From positions 30,555 through 94,554 of the forward strand of contig AJFK01000510.1 of the NCBI GenBank assembly GCA_000467715.1: a stretch of 64,000 nt of DNA, read 5' to 3'. Origin of the DNA: Hysterium pulicare CBS 123377. Taxonomy: Eukaryota > Ascomycota > Dothideomycetes > Hysteriales > Hysteriaceae. The position numbers and the translations under genes were made by a program. Below the pieces are notes generated by a model. It saw nothing but the letters and a program-made list of their open reading frames with translations. It did no database searches and was not told the DNA's origin. Of the stretch, positions 34,318 through 44,823 are shown piece by piece (position 1 is the first letter of the stretch; the number at the start of each line of letters is the position of its first letter).

Positions 34318-35349
34318 ATGGAAATCCAAAACCCTCGTCGCATTCTCGCACTCGGTGCTCCGGAATCTGGCGTACTTGACCTTTTAAAAGGTAAGCAGAA
34401 CCTCATACTACATGCTGGAACGTTACTAACCCCACGTATATCCAGATCTCACAGGTTCCGCCCCAGAGCTTATAGCTGATTCTACTGCTGGTCTCTCGCA
34501 TGACTGGGAACTTGAAACACGATACTACAAAGCTACGCTACCCATATGGATCGATGAGATACCAGACATCAAGCAGTGGCGCGAGGAATTCGTGAAGCCC
34601 GAGGCGAAGGAAGTAGTCAGCGTGCTGGGTGCGTGGATATACTGTTTCAGGAAACCAGTCAAAGAGGAGCACTTGGTGGGTCATTTGTTCCACTTCTACC
34701 CTATTGAGGATACTCCTATAGGTATTTTTTGTTGTTTATGCGGAGGCTAATGACTGTAAGAAGGACACCATCAAGGAGACGATCCAGGCCGTCGCGGACG
34801 TTATCGAGAAAGCATGCGGATACAGCTTCGATGCTGTTTGTTTGGCGATTGCTATGCCGCAGACTACGACGCCGTACCTGGAAAAGAGCTTTGAAGAATG
34901 GGAAGAGCTGTGTATGGAATATGGCTTCGAATTCATCGACGCCGAGGCCAAAGGACGTAATGAATTCGGCGAACCTATTGGTGTCGCGAGGGCGAAGGAA
35001 GCACTAGAGGCTAATAACTGGGAAGGAGGGGAAGGTCTTGATTTTGACGATGACGACGATTTTGAACGTTCCTTCGCTGCGGAAGAGGCGGAGATGGGAG
35101 TAGAACTGTTTGGGATGAAGTCTGCTGTTAATGGTGTCGCCGACGAAGATATTGAAGAGACTCAAGTAGAGGAGCTTGAACAGATGATGCAAAGAATGCA
35201 GGCTATCAAAGGTAGGATATTCGATTCTGCCATTCTGTTGATCAAGGCTAATTGATTTTATTACTACAGATATGGGAGAGGGTATGCCAGAAGCAGAACG
35301 AAAGAGATTTGCCGCCAAAGCCGTTAGCGACCTAATGAAGACTTTTTGA
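34318..35349 (+). CDS. Irc6 / p34 (AAGAB)-like adaptin-binding protein
   Basis: Related to yeast Irc6 and human AAGAB/p34, chaperone-like factors that bind the AP-1/AP-2 adaptors in clathrin traffic. Exons 34318-34390, 34446-34675, 34722-35211 and 35270-35349 give 290 aa. The N-terminus RRILALGAPESGVLDLLKDL has the shape of a GTPase P-loop but lacks the GKS/T, as in the pseudo-GTPase fold of this family. Further fold elements: LGAWIYCFRKP, VFFVVYAEAND and CGYSFDAVCLAIAMP. The middle contains the conserved end of the G domain (WEELCMEYGFEFIDAEAKG) and GVARAKEALEANNWEG. An acidic linker and a C-terminal helix (VEELEQMMQRMQAIKDMGEG...ERKRFAAKAV) match the adaptor-binding tail of p34. Assignment to the family is good; the exact ortholog name is less sure. 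Confidence 0.85.
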
Positions 35350-35369
35350 TATCCTACAAACAATCTCGT

Positions 35370-36292
35370 TCAACTCCTTTGGCCAAGGCAGATCAGGAAG
35401 GGGAAATCCATATTCTGCTCTGGCTTCCCCTTCTCGACCTCAACCTCCTTGGTCAGCGTATACGCCTTCTCGACCTTTACCTCGTTGAATCCCGTCCCAT
35501 CAATTAGCATCTCCATCTCATCCTTCTTGATTCCGTGTCTCTCCACCCCCTCCCTCTTACTCTCTGGGTGGAACAAAATCGCATCCTTTCCGAAATCCTC
35601 AAAATCTGTCAACGCAATCCGACCACCAGGCTTCAAGCACTGGAACATCGTAGCAAAGATTGCGGGCATCGAAGGGATATGATGAAGAGTCAAATGAGAG
35701 ACAATCAGATCGAATCTGTACGGCTGATCATGGCCAGACTCGCCACGTCGAGTGGCTAAAGCGGAGGCTGCGCCTTGAACATGAACATCGTCGGCATCTT
35801 CGAGCATGACATTTACGGCTGCTAGGTTCGCTTTGGATGGATCTGGGAGCGCACCGATCTTGGTGTTGAAGGCAGAGATCATGCCATCAGCCGTGTCTAC
35901 GCCCACTATGGAGCGAACATGAGGAGCGAGCTGAAAGGAGAGGAGGCCGGTACCACAGCCGATTTCAAGGACGTCGAGGTCTGGCTAGATGGTTACTAAC
36001 ATCTTCGAATTTCAAAATTCTGAATCTCATTCGTCTGTTCGGTAGCTGAACGGATAACAAACAGAAATTTAGTTGCAATGGCTTACAATAGCTCCTGCAA
36101 TCTCAAATACGCGTCGGGCAGTGCATGCTACTCACCTTTTGAGCTTCCGTTCTTGAAGGCGGGAATATAGCTCTTGATACTCTGGAAGGCCTTTTCAGTA
36201 CTTTCCACGTGCTTCTTCTTCGAATCCCATGCTTCCGCTTCAGCGTTGAAACGGAGGTTGTTCGCTTGCAGTGAAGATGTTGCTGTCGACAT
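35370..36292 (-). CDS. Class I SAM-dependent methyltransferase
   Basis: Two exons, 36292-36136 and 35980-35370, separated by a 155-nt intron; 255 aa. Motif I (SAM-binding) is VLEIGCGTGLLSFQLA at residues 56-71, formed right after the splice. Acidic residue of motif II: SIVGVDTADGM. Motif IV region: FDLIVSHLTLHHIP. Post-motif: LKPGGRIALTDFEDFG. The layout is that of small-molecule methyltransferases of the Ubi/YcgJ type, and LTLHHIP is common in them. There is no membrane helix or targeting signal. The N-terminus MSTATSSLQANNLRFNAEAE leads directly into AWDSKKKHVESTEKAF, so the start is well placed. The 3' end lies only 20 bp from the convergent irc6-like gene. The substrate cannot be deduced. 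Confidence 0.9.
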
Positions 36293-36687
36293 TGTGGTTG
36301 CGTGAGTGTGGGGTTGAAGCTGTGACGAAAGCCGAGATGCAGCTCTTTCAAGAGCACTGCGGGGCAGCTGACCTGGGCTTCATCGCGGCGCTCATCTCCG
36401 ATGTGGAATCGCTGAGGAGCATAGTGGCAATAAGCTGTCCGAAAAGGATACGAGCTTGAGGAAGCAAGATGCTGCCTGCAATTGAATGCGCTTCGTATCA
36501 TCAATGGTTTATTCATCATTTATTCATCATTGAACGATGTGGCCAAGATGGTTCTGGGCCGAGCTAAAGTTAAGCTTGTTTATTTATAGAAGTGGCAAGC
36601 GCCCCTGAATTAGCCATAAGACCTCTTCATTCTGTCAATCCTCTCCATCAAACTTTTCACTTTTTCAAACTCAGTCACTCGTTCAAA
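36293..36687. other. Intergenic (divergent)
   Basis: 395 bp between the divergent methyltransferase and the type I membrane protein. The direct repeat TTCATCATTTATTCATCATTGA near 36512-36532 is the only feature noted. A pyrimidine-rich leader precedes the plus-strand start. Confidence 0.45.
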
Positions 36688-37857
36688 ATGCTCTCGTTTC
36701 AACTGTTTCTTTTTGCATTCAGTGCCTTGACCTCCGCTTCCTCCTCAGCCACTCCGTCCAGCAGCGATGAAAGCTCAATAACATGGCTCGAACACTCTCG
36801 AAGCGCAATCATAAAACTCAATACTCCCGGATATCCTCTTTGGATAATGGACAAAACAAACGCTCCACCTCTCTATCGTGATGCCGCTCCATACTACTGG
36901 TCCGAAGACACGCCCTCCGCTGTTCTTCTCAACATCACAATGTCCCCAGACAATAAGACTCTATACCTCAATCACGAAGCCATCCTCCCTCTCCGCGATA
37001 ACAATGTCCCCCCAAGCATATCGGCATACCAGGTCCCCGCTTCTACGACCGAGAAAGAGGTACAAGGGTATGCCTCAGCAGGTTTACTAAATAGGGAATG
37101 GGAAGGCATAACGCTCTCAACCCGCTGGCTCCAACTCGACTATGACCGTCTCGTGTGGAGCGATCCCGCTGCTGGGCCTTGGCACAATCACCTACCAACC
37201 CTGCGATTCCGAATCATGGGCCTCGGAGCCCACTCCAATGATAGTGTCCTACCTCAATTCAAGCAGCCGGTATTACATGTCACACTCACGGACTCCAACC
37301 ATCGCTCTTCGACTGATCCAAAGAGGAGCTATTTCATTAGCGGTATCCAAACTAGGAGTGTGCAGGATTCTTTATATGATTACGTGCCGTGGGTACAGCC
37401 AGATGATGATGATGACAAGTGCACGTTAAAGTCCTGGCGGTGTGCCGATGACGACTTTTTGTATCAGGAAGGCCCTTTCTATCGATTCATCTGGCGTCGG
37501 AATTTCGATCAGTATGGGCGCGTGGGGTCTTTGCGCCACCACTACATGCAGAAGTTGCATGATGTCGGAGAGTTTGTGAATACCTCGGCGCCCGCGATGC
37601 TGTTTTCATTCGTTTTGCTTTCGGTGCTCACGCTAGCGGGCTACGGAGCTGTCTTGTTGATGAAATGTGTTACTGGGGAGCGAGTTCGGATTGCTAGAGA
37701 GTTGGCAGAGGAGGACAGGTTGTTGGGGGAGAAGGAAGAGGAGGAGATGTTGTTTGAGGACGATGGATCTGGAGATGAGGATCTTCTTCCACCCCCTCTT
37801 CCACCCAGGAACAATGTCCAGAGAAAAGAGGAGCAGGAGGATTTGATCGTTCTCTAG
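36688..37857 (+). CDS. Type I membrane protein of unknown function
   Basis: Unrecognised but clearly coding, intronless, 389 aa. The start at 36688 gives a clean signal peptide (MLSFQLFLFAFSALTSASS); an upstream in-frame ATG (36592) would bury it. The luminal part (about residues 25-300) has several N-glycosylation sequons (NITM, NKTL, NDSV, NTSA). It is rich in Trp and Tyr, and carries a Cys pair in KCTLKSWRC. One transmembrane helix lies at about residues 303-325 (MLFSFVLLSVLTLAGYGAVLL), followed by a cytosolic tail. The tail is very acidic (EKEEEEMLFEDDGSGDEDLL) and then Pro-rich (PPPLPPRNN), resembling an SH3-binding motif. Topology suggests a secretory-pathway or plasma-membrane receptor-like or cargo-sorting protein. 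Function unknown. Its 3' end is 80 bp from the convergent pex11-type gene. Confidence 0.85.
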   Translation: MLSFQLFLFAFSALTSASSSATPSSSDESSITWLEHSRSAIIKLNTPGYPLWIMDKTNAPPLYRDAAPYYWSEDTPSAVLLNITMSPDNKTLYLNHEAILPLRDNNVPPSISAYQVPASTTEKEVQGYASAGLLNREWEGITLSTRWLQLDYDRLVWSDPAAGPWHNHLPTLRFRIMGLGAHSNDSVLPQFKQPVLHVTLTDSNHRSSTDPKRSYFISGIQTRSVQDSLYDYVPWVQPDDDDDKCTLKSWRCADDDFLYQEGPFYRFIWRRNFDQYGRVGSLRHHYMQKLHDVGEFVNTSAPAMLFSFVLLSVLTLAGYGAVLLMKCVTGERVRIARELAEEDRLLGEKEEEEMLFEDDGSGDEDLLPPPLPPRNNVQRKEEQEDLIVL

Positions 37858-37937
37858 CTGTGTATTATATAGATTTTGACCTAATAATTAGTATGAATAA
37901 TCTATAATCGATTACGTTAAAGATTCTATTCACCAGT

Positions 37938-38945
37938 TCAAGCAGTGGCTCTCCACCCATCTGCCAATAACGCACCTCCAGCAATGACCCCAAAGAACCC
38001 AACCCAAGCCTCACCTACAATACCTTCTTCAACACTATAATGCAACGTCAGGGGTGCATATCCTATATTCGACACCGCATCTCTCCACCACTCCCTCTCT
38101 TCTCTCTTCCTCTTAATCTTCTCCTCCTTCTCTTCTCCCTCCTCCCTCCCCACTTCCCTCCCCCTCCTCCACAAAACCCCCAGCCTCGCCCCCTCCAACA
38201 CCACATGCGCCGCCCAAAACCTCGAACTCCAAACCCACCACCTCATCTGCCTCTTCGCGCCCTCCTCCCCGCTCCAGCCCCTAGTATTCAAGATCCCTTT
38301 ACTAGCCAAATACGCCCCATTCTCCAGCACCTGGAACAGCGCGCACGAAACCACTTGGCCCCACGCTATCCTCCTCAACCACATCTCCTCCTTCCCGGCT
38401 GCAGCGGATAGGGGAGAAAACCACATCCCCCTCCCCCAAGAATATATCCCCAATAACCCCCACATCCTCACGAAGATCCTAAAATCAGCAATGAGGTCCG
38501 CGAGGGGTTTTATCGTTGCCGTCGTCTGTGCTAGTAGGCGTGTTGAGGTCGGGGCTGGGAAAGATGTTATGAGTGTTTCGCCTGGTAGTAAAGCGTCGGA
38601 GGCTTTATCTGCTATGGAAGTGGCGAGGGAGGCGAGACGACGGGTTAAGAGGTTGGAGGTTAGAGAATGGAGGAGGGAGAGAATGTACTGGAGCGTGCAG
38701 AGGAGGGCGTCGGTGTTGGTGGGTGTGGAGAGGAGACGGGATAGGTGCGTTAGGTGGGTGTCTGCTGTGTGGGCTGATAGGAGGAGAGCTCTTCGGATCA
38801 GGAATTTGAGTTTTTGGAGGCGCGTTGGGTTGGGTGGTGCATTTTTGGGTGTTGGAGGTGCTGCGGCGTCTGGACTTGGTTTGGAGGGGGAGGGCGCGGA
38901 GGGGATTGTTGTTGTGCCGTTTGGTGGTTGTGATGAGGGCTCCAT
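37938..38945 (-). CDS. Pex11-family peroxisomal membrane protein (Pex11C-like)
   Basis: Peroxisome proliferation factor family. Intronless, 335 aa from the ATG at 38945 (an in-frame ATG at 39002 would add 19). A Pro/Ser/Thr/Ala-rich N-terminus of about 40 residues precedes the Pex11 domain. RLQKLKFLIRRALLLSAHTADTHL and ALLCTLQYILSLLHSL form the amphipathic N-terminal helices. ADLIADFRIFVRMWGLLGIY is the typical central Pex11 segment with hydrophobic character, followed by WLRRIAWGQVVSCALFQVLE and FWAAHVVLEGARLGVLWRR. A Lys/Glu-rich loop and a final hydrophobic segment (WVGFFGVIAGGALLADGW) complete it. Arrangement and central RxFxRxWGLLxxY motif fit Pex11C of filamentous fungi. The gene is C-rich on the plus strand, explaining long antisense frames. 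Confidence 0.85.
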   Translation of the reverse strand: MEPSSQPPNGTTTIPSAPSPSKPSPDAAAPPTPKNAPPNPTRLQKLKFLIRRALLLSAHTADTHLTHLSRLLSTPTNTDALLCTLQYILSLLHSLTSNLLTRRLASLATSIADKASDALLPGETLITSFPAPTSTRLLAQTTATIKPLADLIADFRIFVRMWGLLGIYSWGRGMWFSPLSAAAGKEEMWLRRIAWGQVVSCALFQVLENGAYLASKGILNTRGWSGEEGAKRQMRWWVWSSRFWAAHVVLEGARLGVLWRRGREVGREEGEEKEEKIKRKREEREWWRDAVSNIGYAPLTLHYSVEEGIVGEAWVGFFGVIAGGALLADGWRATA

Positions 38946-39472
38946 GATGCTTTGGAGGGTTTTGAGGTTAGAATTTGCTGGCAGAGCTCTATTAAAGTTC
39001 AATTAGAAAGTTGGATTTGGTGTTTATCTATCTCAAGATACCGAACTACGGCATGCCGAGGATGGTAAAAAGTTCCGACTTGGCACTTTCACGTGCGGAT
39101 TCATCCCGCTGTCTGGGGAAGCGGCATCTTGTACGAGTCAGACGGGTGTGGCTGATAAGGGTCCAGCGTTAAATGAATTCGGCGAGTGAAGCAAATGGCA
39201 ATCAAGAGGCTCTTATACATCAATTGCCTGACAATTCTCGAGAAGAAATCGACATAGATACATTTGCGAGGCTACCTTGTTCTATTGTTCAAAGCTGTCC
39301 AAGAATTTGTGACAGCTTTGACAGACCCTGAAGACCCTGAATCGATCCAGTATCTCCACACTGCCCCAAAGAAAACACCACCTATCAATTACCACCAAAC
39401 ACACCTGTCCACACCCTTACAAGACTCTCTTACCATTCTCTCTTTTCCTCTGTTTCTTTTTGTTCTCTCTCA
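38946..39472. promoter_or_regulatory. Divergent promoter, pex11-like / bestrophin-like
   Basis: About 530 bp between two divergent start codons. Contains a pyrimidine-rich leader (39405-39470) of the plus-strand gene. No other gene. An inverted pair around 39288-39320 (CAAAGCTGTCC and GACAGCTTTG) could form a hairpin. Confidence 0.5.
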
Positions 39473-40644
39473 ATGCAATTCCCCTTCCGCCAACCCCCTC
39501 AGACAATGCCTCAAAACGGGCACCGTCCCGGCCGCCATCACCAGCGCCGCCCAACCTACCCCCTCGCACACATGGCCCGTCAAAAGCCGCGCCGGTGGCC
39601 CCTCGTCCTCCGCTTCGCAAAAGGCTCTATCCACAATCTAATCGTGATTCCCGTACTCCTCCACTCTCTCTTCACAGTCCTGATCGTATATCTCGACCGC
39701 CACGTAACGGGGAACTTGGGCCTTCCCTCCTCTATCATCCCCTCTCTTTCAATAGTAGTAGGTTTGATGCTAGTCTTCAGGAATCAAACGAGCTATGATA
39801 GGTTTTGGACAGGGCGGAATTGTCTCACGACGATAGGAACGAGTGTGCGGAATCTCGCGCGCGCATTCTTAGTTTCCTCGCGCCAGAAACCGGGCGACGA
39901 GACCCCGCTTACGGAACAAGAGAGACGGGACACAGAAAAGGTGGTTCGCGCTCTCATAGCCATTCTCTACGCCGTGAAACACAACCTCCGCGCCGAATGG
40001 AACATCCCGCCCGAATCTCAGATAGCGGGCGAGGGAGCGGCCGAGAATGGGATCACGACTAAGCACGCGGAGTATTATAGCCTGCTGCCGGATGGACTTA
40101 TCGGGTTTGAGGATCAAGGACTGGGTCTCCCGATCCAATTGACCGTGTTGGTGGAAAGTTATATCAGGAGGGGGTTTTGGAGGAATTGGTTTCATGGGCC
40201 CCAGGCTAGTCAGATGACTGTTCAGCTTAATGCTCTTGTGGATGCGTATGGGAGGATGGAGACTATTCGCTCGACTCCCATTCCTGTGGCTCATCTGTAA
40301 GAGTCCCTATCCCCCTATTCTAACCCTCAGATTTATAAATGTCTAATACCTTGTACAGTATCCACCAAAAACAAGTCCTAGCCCTTTTCACCTGCGTCCT
40401 TCCCTTCGCCACTGTCGACGACTTCGGCTGGTATGCCGTCCCCATCGTCGCTATCGTTGCTTTCACACTCTACGGTATCGAGGGTATAGGCGTGCAGCTT
40501 GAAGACCCCTTTGGTTATGACAAAAATGATATTAAGATGGATGGGATTATTGAGGATACGAGGCAGGAGGTTACGGTGTTGCTGGAGGAGTGGAGAGCTA
40601 ATGAGATGGGCCTCGGTGGGACGCATGGGGGGATGTTTGATTAA
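39473..40644 (+). CDS. Bestrophin-like anion channel (UPF0187 family)
   Basis: Membrane protein of the bestrophin/RFP-TM family, chloride or bicarbonate channels in characterised members. Exons 39473-40296 and 40359-40644 give 369 aa; the 62-nt intron interrupts a Leu codon. A basic, Pro-rich N-terminus precedes RFAKGSIHNLIVIPVLLHSL (membrane segment 1) and SIIPSLSIVVGLMLVFRNQT (segment 2). The diagnostic VFRNQTSYDRFWTGRN follows; the RNxxxYxRxWEGR-type motif is near-universal in the family. Further parts: VVRALIAILYAVKHNLR, IRRGFWRNWFHGPQ, and the late pair IRSTPIPVAHLIHQKQVLAL, then YAVPIVAIVAFTLYGIEGIG. The end LEDPFGYDKNDIKMD is the typical calcium-clasp-like tail (EDPFG-x-D-x-NDI). A second ATG (39506) is a possible alternative start. 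Intact. Confidence 0.92.
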
Positions 40645-41046
40645 GAGGGTTGTAGTGGGAAGTTTTGCAATAGGAGGGGAGGAGCGTGTTTTGGGGAGCT
40701 TGCATTTGAAAGGAGTTTGGTGTGGTTTGGGGAGTCAAGATTCTTCATATGGTAGCATCTGCTTATTCAAATTTGTCGTAAGGATGAGCGTTAGATGCGT
40801 AGAGATACCCCTTTCCTAAATGATATACTCTTTCATTATCTCCAGATGCGAAACGAACACGAATACGTACAGAGACTCCAATCCTCCCTCCTCTCCCTCC
40901 TCTCCACCCATCGAAACTGAACAACCCACCCATCGGTAGGTCTTCCCAGATACCACTTCCTCAGCTCCTTAAACCAAAACAACACGCATCCAATCTTTCA
41001 AACCCTGCAAACTCCACCACCTCCCCCAAAACTCAAAACTCAAAAC
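40645..41046. other. Intergenic (convergent)
   Basis: Roughly 400 bp between convergent 3' ends. Runs of CT- and CA-rich sequence, ending in the CAAAACT tandem repeat. No gene seen. Confidence 0.45.
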
Positions 41047-41050
41047 TCAA
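41027..41050 (+). repeat. CAAAACT tandem repeat at a stop codon
   Basis: Three exact heptamer copies plus a partial fourth. The stop codon of the minus-strand gene (41047-41049) falls in it, so copy-number change would be in the 3' UTR and could alter the last codons. Confidence 0.75.
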
Positions 41051-41646
41051 ACCCCAAAAACCCACTCCCCCTCCTCCCCCAACAAAACCCCCCAATCCAC
41101 CACCGCCGCCGCCAACCCAAACCCAATCCAAAAACTAAACCCCCCACTCCCCTCCCACCCCCCATTAAGCACAAAAATAACAAAGCACAAGAACGCCATG
41201 ATGGCCTTCGCACCCAGCATGACCAAGATACGGCCCGGGATGCCGACTTCGTGGCGGTAGATGTCGGTCAGGAGAGTCAGGCCGATGACGGTGCTGAGGG
41301 CGAAGATGGTGGCGCTGGTGTAGGCGAAGACGGCCCAGCCGAGGAGGGTTAGGAGGAGGTTGTGCAGGGTTAGGAGGAGGAGTTGGAGGGCTATGGTTAG
41401 GAGGAAGAAGGAGGTGTATTTGATGCGGAAAGGAGAGCGCTCGTTGTGGCGCGATGGTGGAGTGGTGGGGTGGTCGTATGGGTTTGAGGGTTCTGGGGGC
41501 GGTGCTGAGGGTGTCTGTGAAGGATGCTGTGTGCGGGCGGTAGCTGGAGTGTGAGATCTTGAGGTATCGGATAGGAGGTGTCTTGTGGTACGTTGAGTGT
41601 CATCGCCTGAAATGAGAGGCTGGCCTTGCTCGGTTGTGCCAACCAT
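41047..41646 (-). CDS. Tetraspanning membrane protein of unknown function
   Basis: Intronless, 199 aa. Residues 1-72 are hydrophilic and Ser/Thr/Pro-rich. Four hydrophobic segments follow at about 78-100, 103-126, 140-161 and 170-189, beginning at YTSFFLLTIALQLLLLTLHN. A short polar loop after segment 2 (TDIYRHEVGIPGRI) separates the two hairpins. There is no signal peptide, so the N-terminus is probably cytosolic. I recognise no family. The frame stays open in a region with strong C-bias, but the hydrophobic pattern and start context support a real gene. Confidence 0.7.
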   Translation of the reverse strand: MVGTTEQGQPLISGDDTQRTTRHLLSDTSRSHTPATARTQHPSQTPSAPPPEPSNPYDHPTTPPSRHNERSPFRIKYTSFFLLTIALQLLLLTLHNLLLTLLGWAVFAYTSATIFALSTVIGLTLLTDIYRHEVGIPGRILVMLGAKAIMAFLCFVIFVLNGGWEGSGGFSFWIGFGLAAAVVDWGVLLGEEGEWVFGV

Positions 41647-42391
41647 TTTATAGGTACTAGCAATGGGGTTTTAGACTTAGCTCTAGGAAGGGTAGAAGAC
41701 TTGTATCGAAGTTGACGAAATCGAGGTGAAATATTCTGGGAGAACGTGGACATGAGTGCTCTTTTTATATTATTTAGCAAAGGTGGCTGAGGAGTTCGGA
41801 TTTCTGGTTGGGGGAAATGTTTTCGCTGGATCGTGAGGATTTATGATGGCGTTATGACTACAAGACAGAAGGTAGTTATTTGGTTCAATGACCTTAAGAA
41901 AACTAAAGTATCTTAGCACAGGCCCAAAGTAACCACTTTCCCCAATCATATGAGGTCAACACAGCTGCTTTGTGGAACGAGGATGGTATGCTTCTGTCTC
42001 TCCCTGTAAAGCTAATGCGTCAACTGGGTGGTACAGGATAGCTACACCGAAACGGTTAAACGTTGATGATGAATGCATTTAAACTCTGATGAATCTTGTA
42101 CAGTAGGCATACATAAACTCCCTTAATTGATCGTTCCTGAAAAGCCGTCCGGACCTGAAAATGGTAAGTTATCGAGAGTGGTGGAATTACAAACCAAAAG
42201 AAACTAAGATGAATCTCCCCATGCCTGAAATGAAAAGGGTATCGCATGAATAACCTAAGATTCCTCCAGAATAGGAAATTTTCGCTCGCCGTGTCTATCG
42301 TACAGTGTATGAGTATAAAATTCGATTCATTCAGGATTGAATCCTAATCATGCTCGTGAATAGTGGGGGAACGAAAGGAGATATTGAAATC
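41647..42391. other. Intergenic
   Basis: 745 bp between two minus-strand genes: promoter of the tetraspanning protein and 3' UTR of shg1. Small frames such as 42056-42247 have no recognisable content. Confidence 0.5.
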
Positions 42392-44506
42392 CTATCGTCG
42401 TGAGCCTCTGCTTCTGCTCCTAGTGCGACTCCGGCGTCGTCTATCGTGATGTTTATCGCGTTCCCTATCATCTGGTTCAGCACGGCTTCTCCCTGGTAGC
42501 CACCTATCAATTTCAGTATACCGTCTGCTTTCAAGGTCTTTCTCGCGGGTGTCCTTTGAGTAGGATTCTCGCGAGCGATAATCACGATCGTGGTAGTCGT
42601 CTCTCGTTCGTTCATCACGATCTCGGCCAGAGGGCTTACTTCGAACCGAAGTGCTTGGAACATATCGATCAATATCCTTCGGGCTTCGTGAGCGTGTGCG
42701 GTGCCGACGACGTGGGGGCGATGCATCCCTCTCGCGATATCGCTTTTTTGGTGACCTGGACCTACGCCGATCGTGTTGGGAAGGACTTCTTGAATGATAC
42801 CGAGAGCTCTTGCGATGGTCTTTCGTGTCTGCGTAACTAGCCTTGGAAGGACTGCGAGTTCGCCTCGAATCTTTATCCTCACGATAGGATCGCCTATAGT
42901 CTCTCGAATCTCGTTCACGTTCCCGCTCACGATCTCGGCGCGCTCTGTCTTTCTCACGATCTCTCTCACGATCATCTTCCACATACCGTGAGGAGCGACG
43001 GTAGTCTTCGTCTCGGTGTTTGTACTTCGAATCTTCATAACGGCTGGAACGCCGATCATAGTCGTGCCGGCTGGATTGATCCTTCTCTCGAGAGGGGGAG
43101 CGACTGCGGCTTGCATGCTTCCTGCGGACTGAGTTCTTGTCCGCACTATGCGATCTAGAGCGACCGCGCTCCTTTTCTTGCGGCGGACCCTGTTTAATTT
43201 GTGGCTTCTCTTCCACCTTCTCCAACTTTGCGGTTTCAGTAGGTTGCTGCGTAGGAGCGCTCTCAGCCTGGGCGGCCAGGGCTGGTGGAGTGGCGATCTT
43301 GATTTCCATTTTGATCGGTGACTTCGTTGGAGACTTAGAATCCAGCATCGCAAGCCTTGCAGCTACTGGGTCTCGAGGTACGATCGCCTTTGGTGCCAGT
43401 GGTTTACGAAGTGGTGGATCCAGCGATTCAGACCTCTCTAAAGCTGGGCGCTGGCGAGCCTTCTTGATCGCTTCGCTTTCCTGGAGCAAGGCTTGGAGGG
43501 CTAGGTCATCATCAACTTTGATGTCCTCCGGCTCCACCGCTTTCTTTGCTTCAGGGCTATCCCTTCGTCTTTCGCGCTCCCTACTTCGGTCCCTATCCCG
43601 ATCCCGGTCTCTGTGCCTGTCTCTTATTTTGGCTTCTCGCTCCAGCGACTCTTCTCTTGCGCGCTGCTCTTCGCGCCTCCTTCGTTCTCTACGTTCCTCT
43701 CTTTCACGGTCAAGCTGTTTCTCGTATTCGCGTTGTCGTTCCTTCTCTCGGTCCTCACGCTCCTGTCGTTCCTTTCGTCGTCTCTCCTCACGCTCCTGTC
43801 GTTCGTTCTCGCGAGCCTCCTCCTCCTCCCGTTCTCGTCTTCTTCTCTCGGAAGCAATCTTTCGCTCCTCTCTATCTTTCTCTCGCTCCTTTTCAAGCTC
43901 CTTTTCCCTTACTGCGGCCCGGTCCTGCCGTCTCGCTTCTGCTTCTATGGCATAGTCTTCGTCTGTTTTACTGCCACGCTTTTCTTCATCTGCCGCGGAT
44001 TCTTCGCCAGCATCCTTCATTCTGATGTCGCGCATTTTCATCACGCCTTGGGACACGATCAATTGATCCATTATGACATCAATACTGGCGGTGACGCTCT
44101 TGTAGATGTCGCTTCGTTCCGCGGCACCTTCGACAAGAGGTGCGGCGATTCGGCGTTCTTTGGAAAGGAGTGAAGGGTTTCGATCTGTTTCGCGATCCAC
44201 GAGCTCCTCAAGGGAGGAGAGCAAGGTGGTCTTCGCATCCTACAGAGCAATTAGATCAGCGCACAAAACTGGCTATTGACCCTTCTCAGGCGAACTTACA
44301 CCGGACTCAAATTGCGCATACAATAGCTTGCGCAAAGCATCGAACTCGCCCTTCTTCTTGAACGTGTGTAGAAGTGAATCGATGATGGACCTCTTGGACT
44401 GGGTAATGGGAAGATCGGACAGCTTAAGCTTCTTGCGCGGAGGGAATGCATCGCCCAGAAGGTAGCCATCGCCCTCAAAGGAGCGCTTGTGGTCGACGTC
44501 AGTCAT
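42392..44506 (-). CDS. shg1: COMPASS subunit Shg1 (BOD1/SHG1 domain)
   Basis: Subunit of the Set1/COMPASS histone H3K4 methyltransferase complex. Exons 44506-44300 and 44239-42392 in phase 0 give 684 aa. The BOD1/SHG1 domain is at residues 35-110: ITQSKRSIIDSLLHTFKKKG, then FDALRKLLYAQFESGDAKTT (formed across the splice), then LVDRETDRNPSLLSKERR, then IYKSVTASIDVIMDQLI. The remainder is low-complexity: a long Arg/Glu coiled-coil-like region (residues 155-280), a Pro/Ala/Lys linker, and an Arg/Ser/Asp/Tyr-rich C-terminus full of RS, RD and SRSPS motifs, ending RSRTRSRSRGSRR. Yeast Shg1 is only about 140 aa, so the RS-like extension is a filamentous-fungal feature that could contact RNA or splicing factors. 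The purine bias makes long spurious antisense frames. Divergent from a small membrane protein gene. Confidence 0.9.
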
Positions 44507-44823
44507 GGTGTAGATGTCGAAGTGAAGTTGGCATTGGGTGATGGTGTAACTCAAAGAATGCGCATCTCCAAATGATGCAGGGGTGATCGAAGACAATCGT
44601 CGGTGTGGCTTACTTACCGACTCACGTGCCTGTTTAGTCAGCTCCAAGCTCCGACCTTGGGAACCAGGGCAAGAACAGCATTCATCCCAGTAATAAAGCA
44701 CGACGCGACCTGAACACACAACCCCTTTCTGCTCTCCTTCGAAGGCCACATCGGACACCCGACTGCGACTGAAGCTATTGTTACTCTCGCTCTCCACCGC
44801 GCCTCTGCAACTCCGAGTTCACA
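44507..44823. promoter_or_regulatory. Divergent promoter, shg1 / small membrane protein
   Basis: 317 bp between opposite start codons; must contain both promoters. No TATA box evident. Confidence 0.5.

Noticed and set aside
38040-39006. Plus-strand frames opposite the Pex11-like gene
   Set aside because: Antisense shadows of a C-biased gene; the minus strand has the Pex11 motif order.
43137-44173. Plus-strand frames of 272, 159 and 186 codons opposite shg1
   Set aside because: They are antisense shadows of the Arg/Glu-rich coding strand; their Ser/Leu/Arg repeats mirror the real gene.
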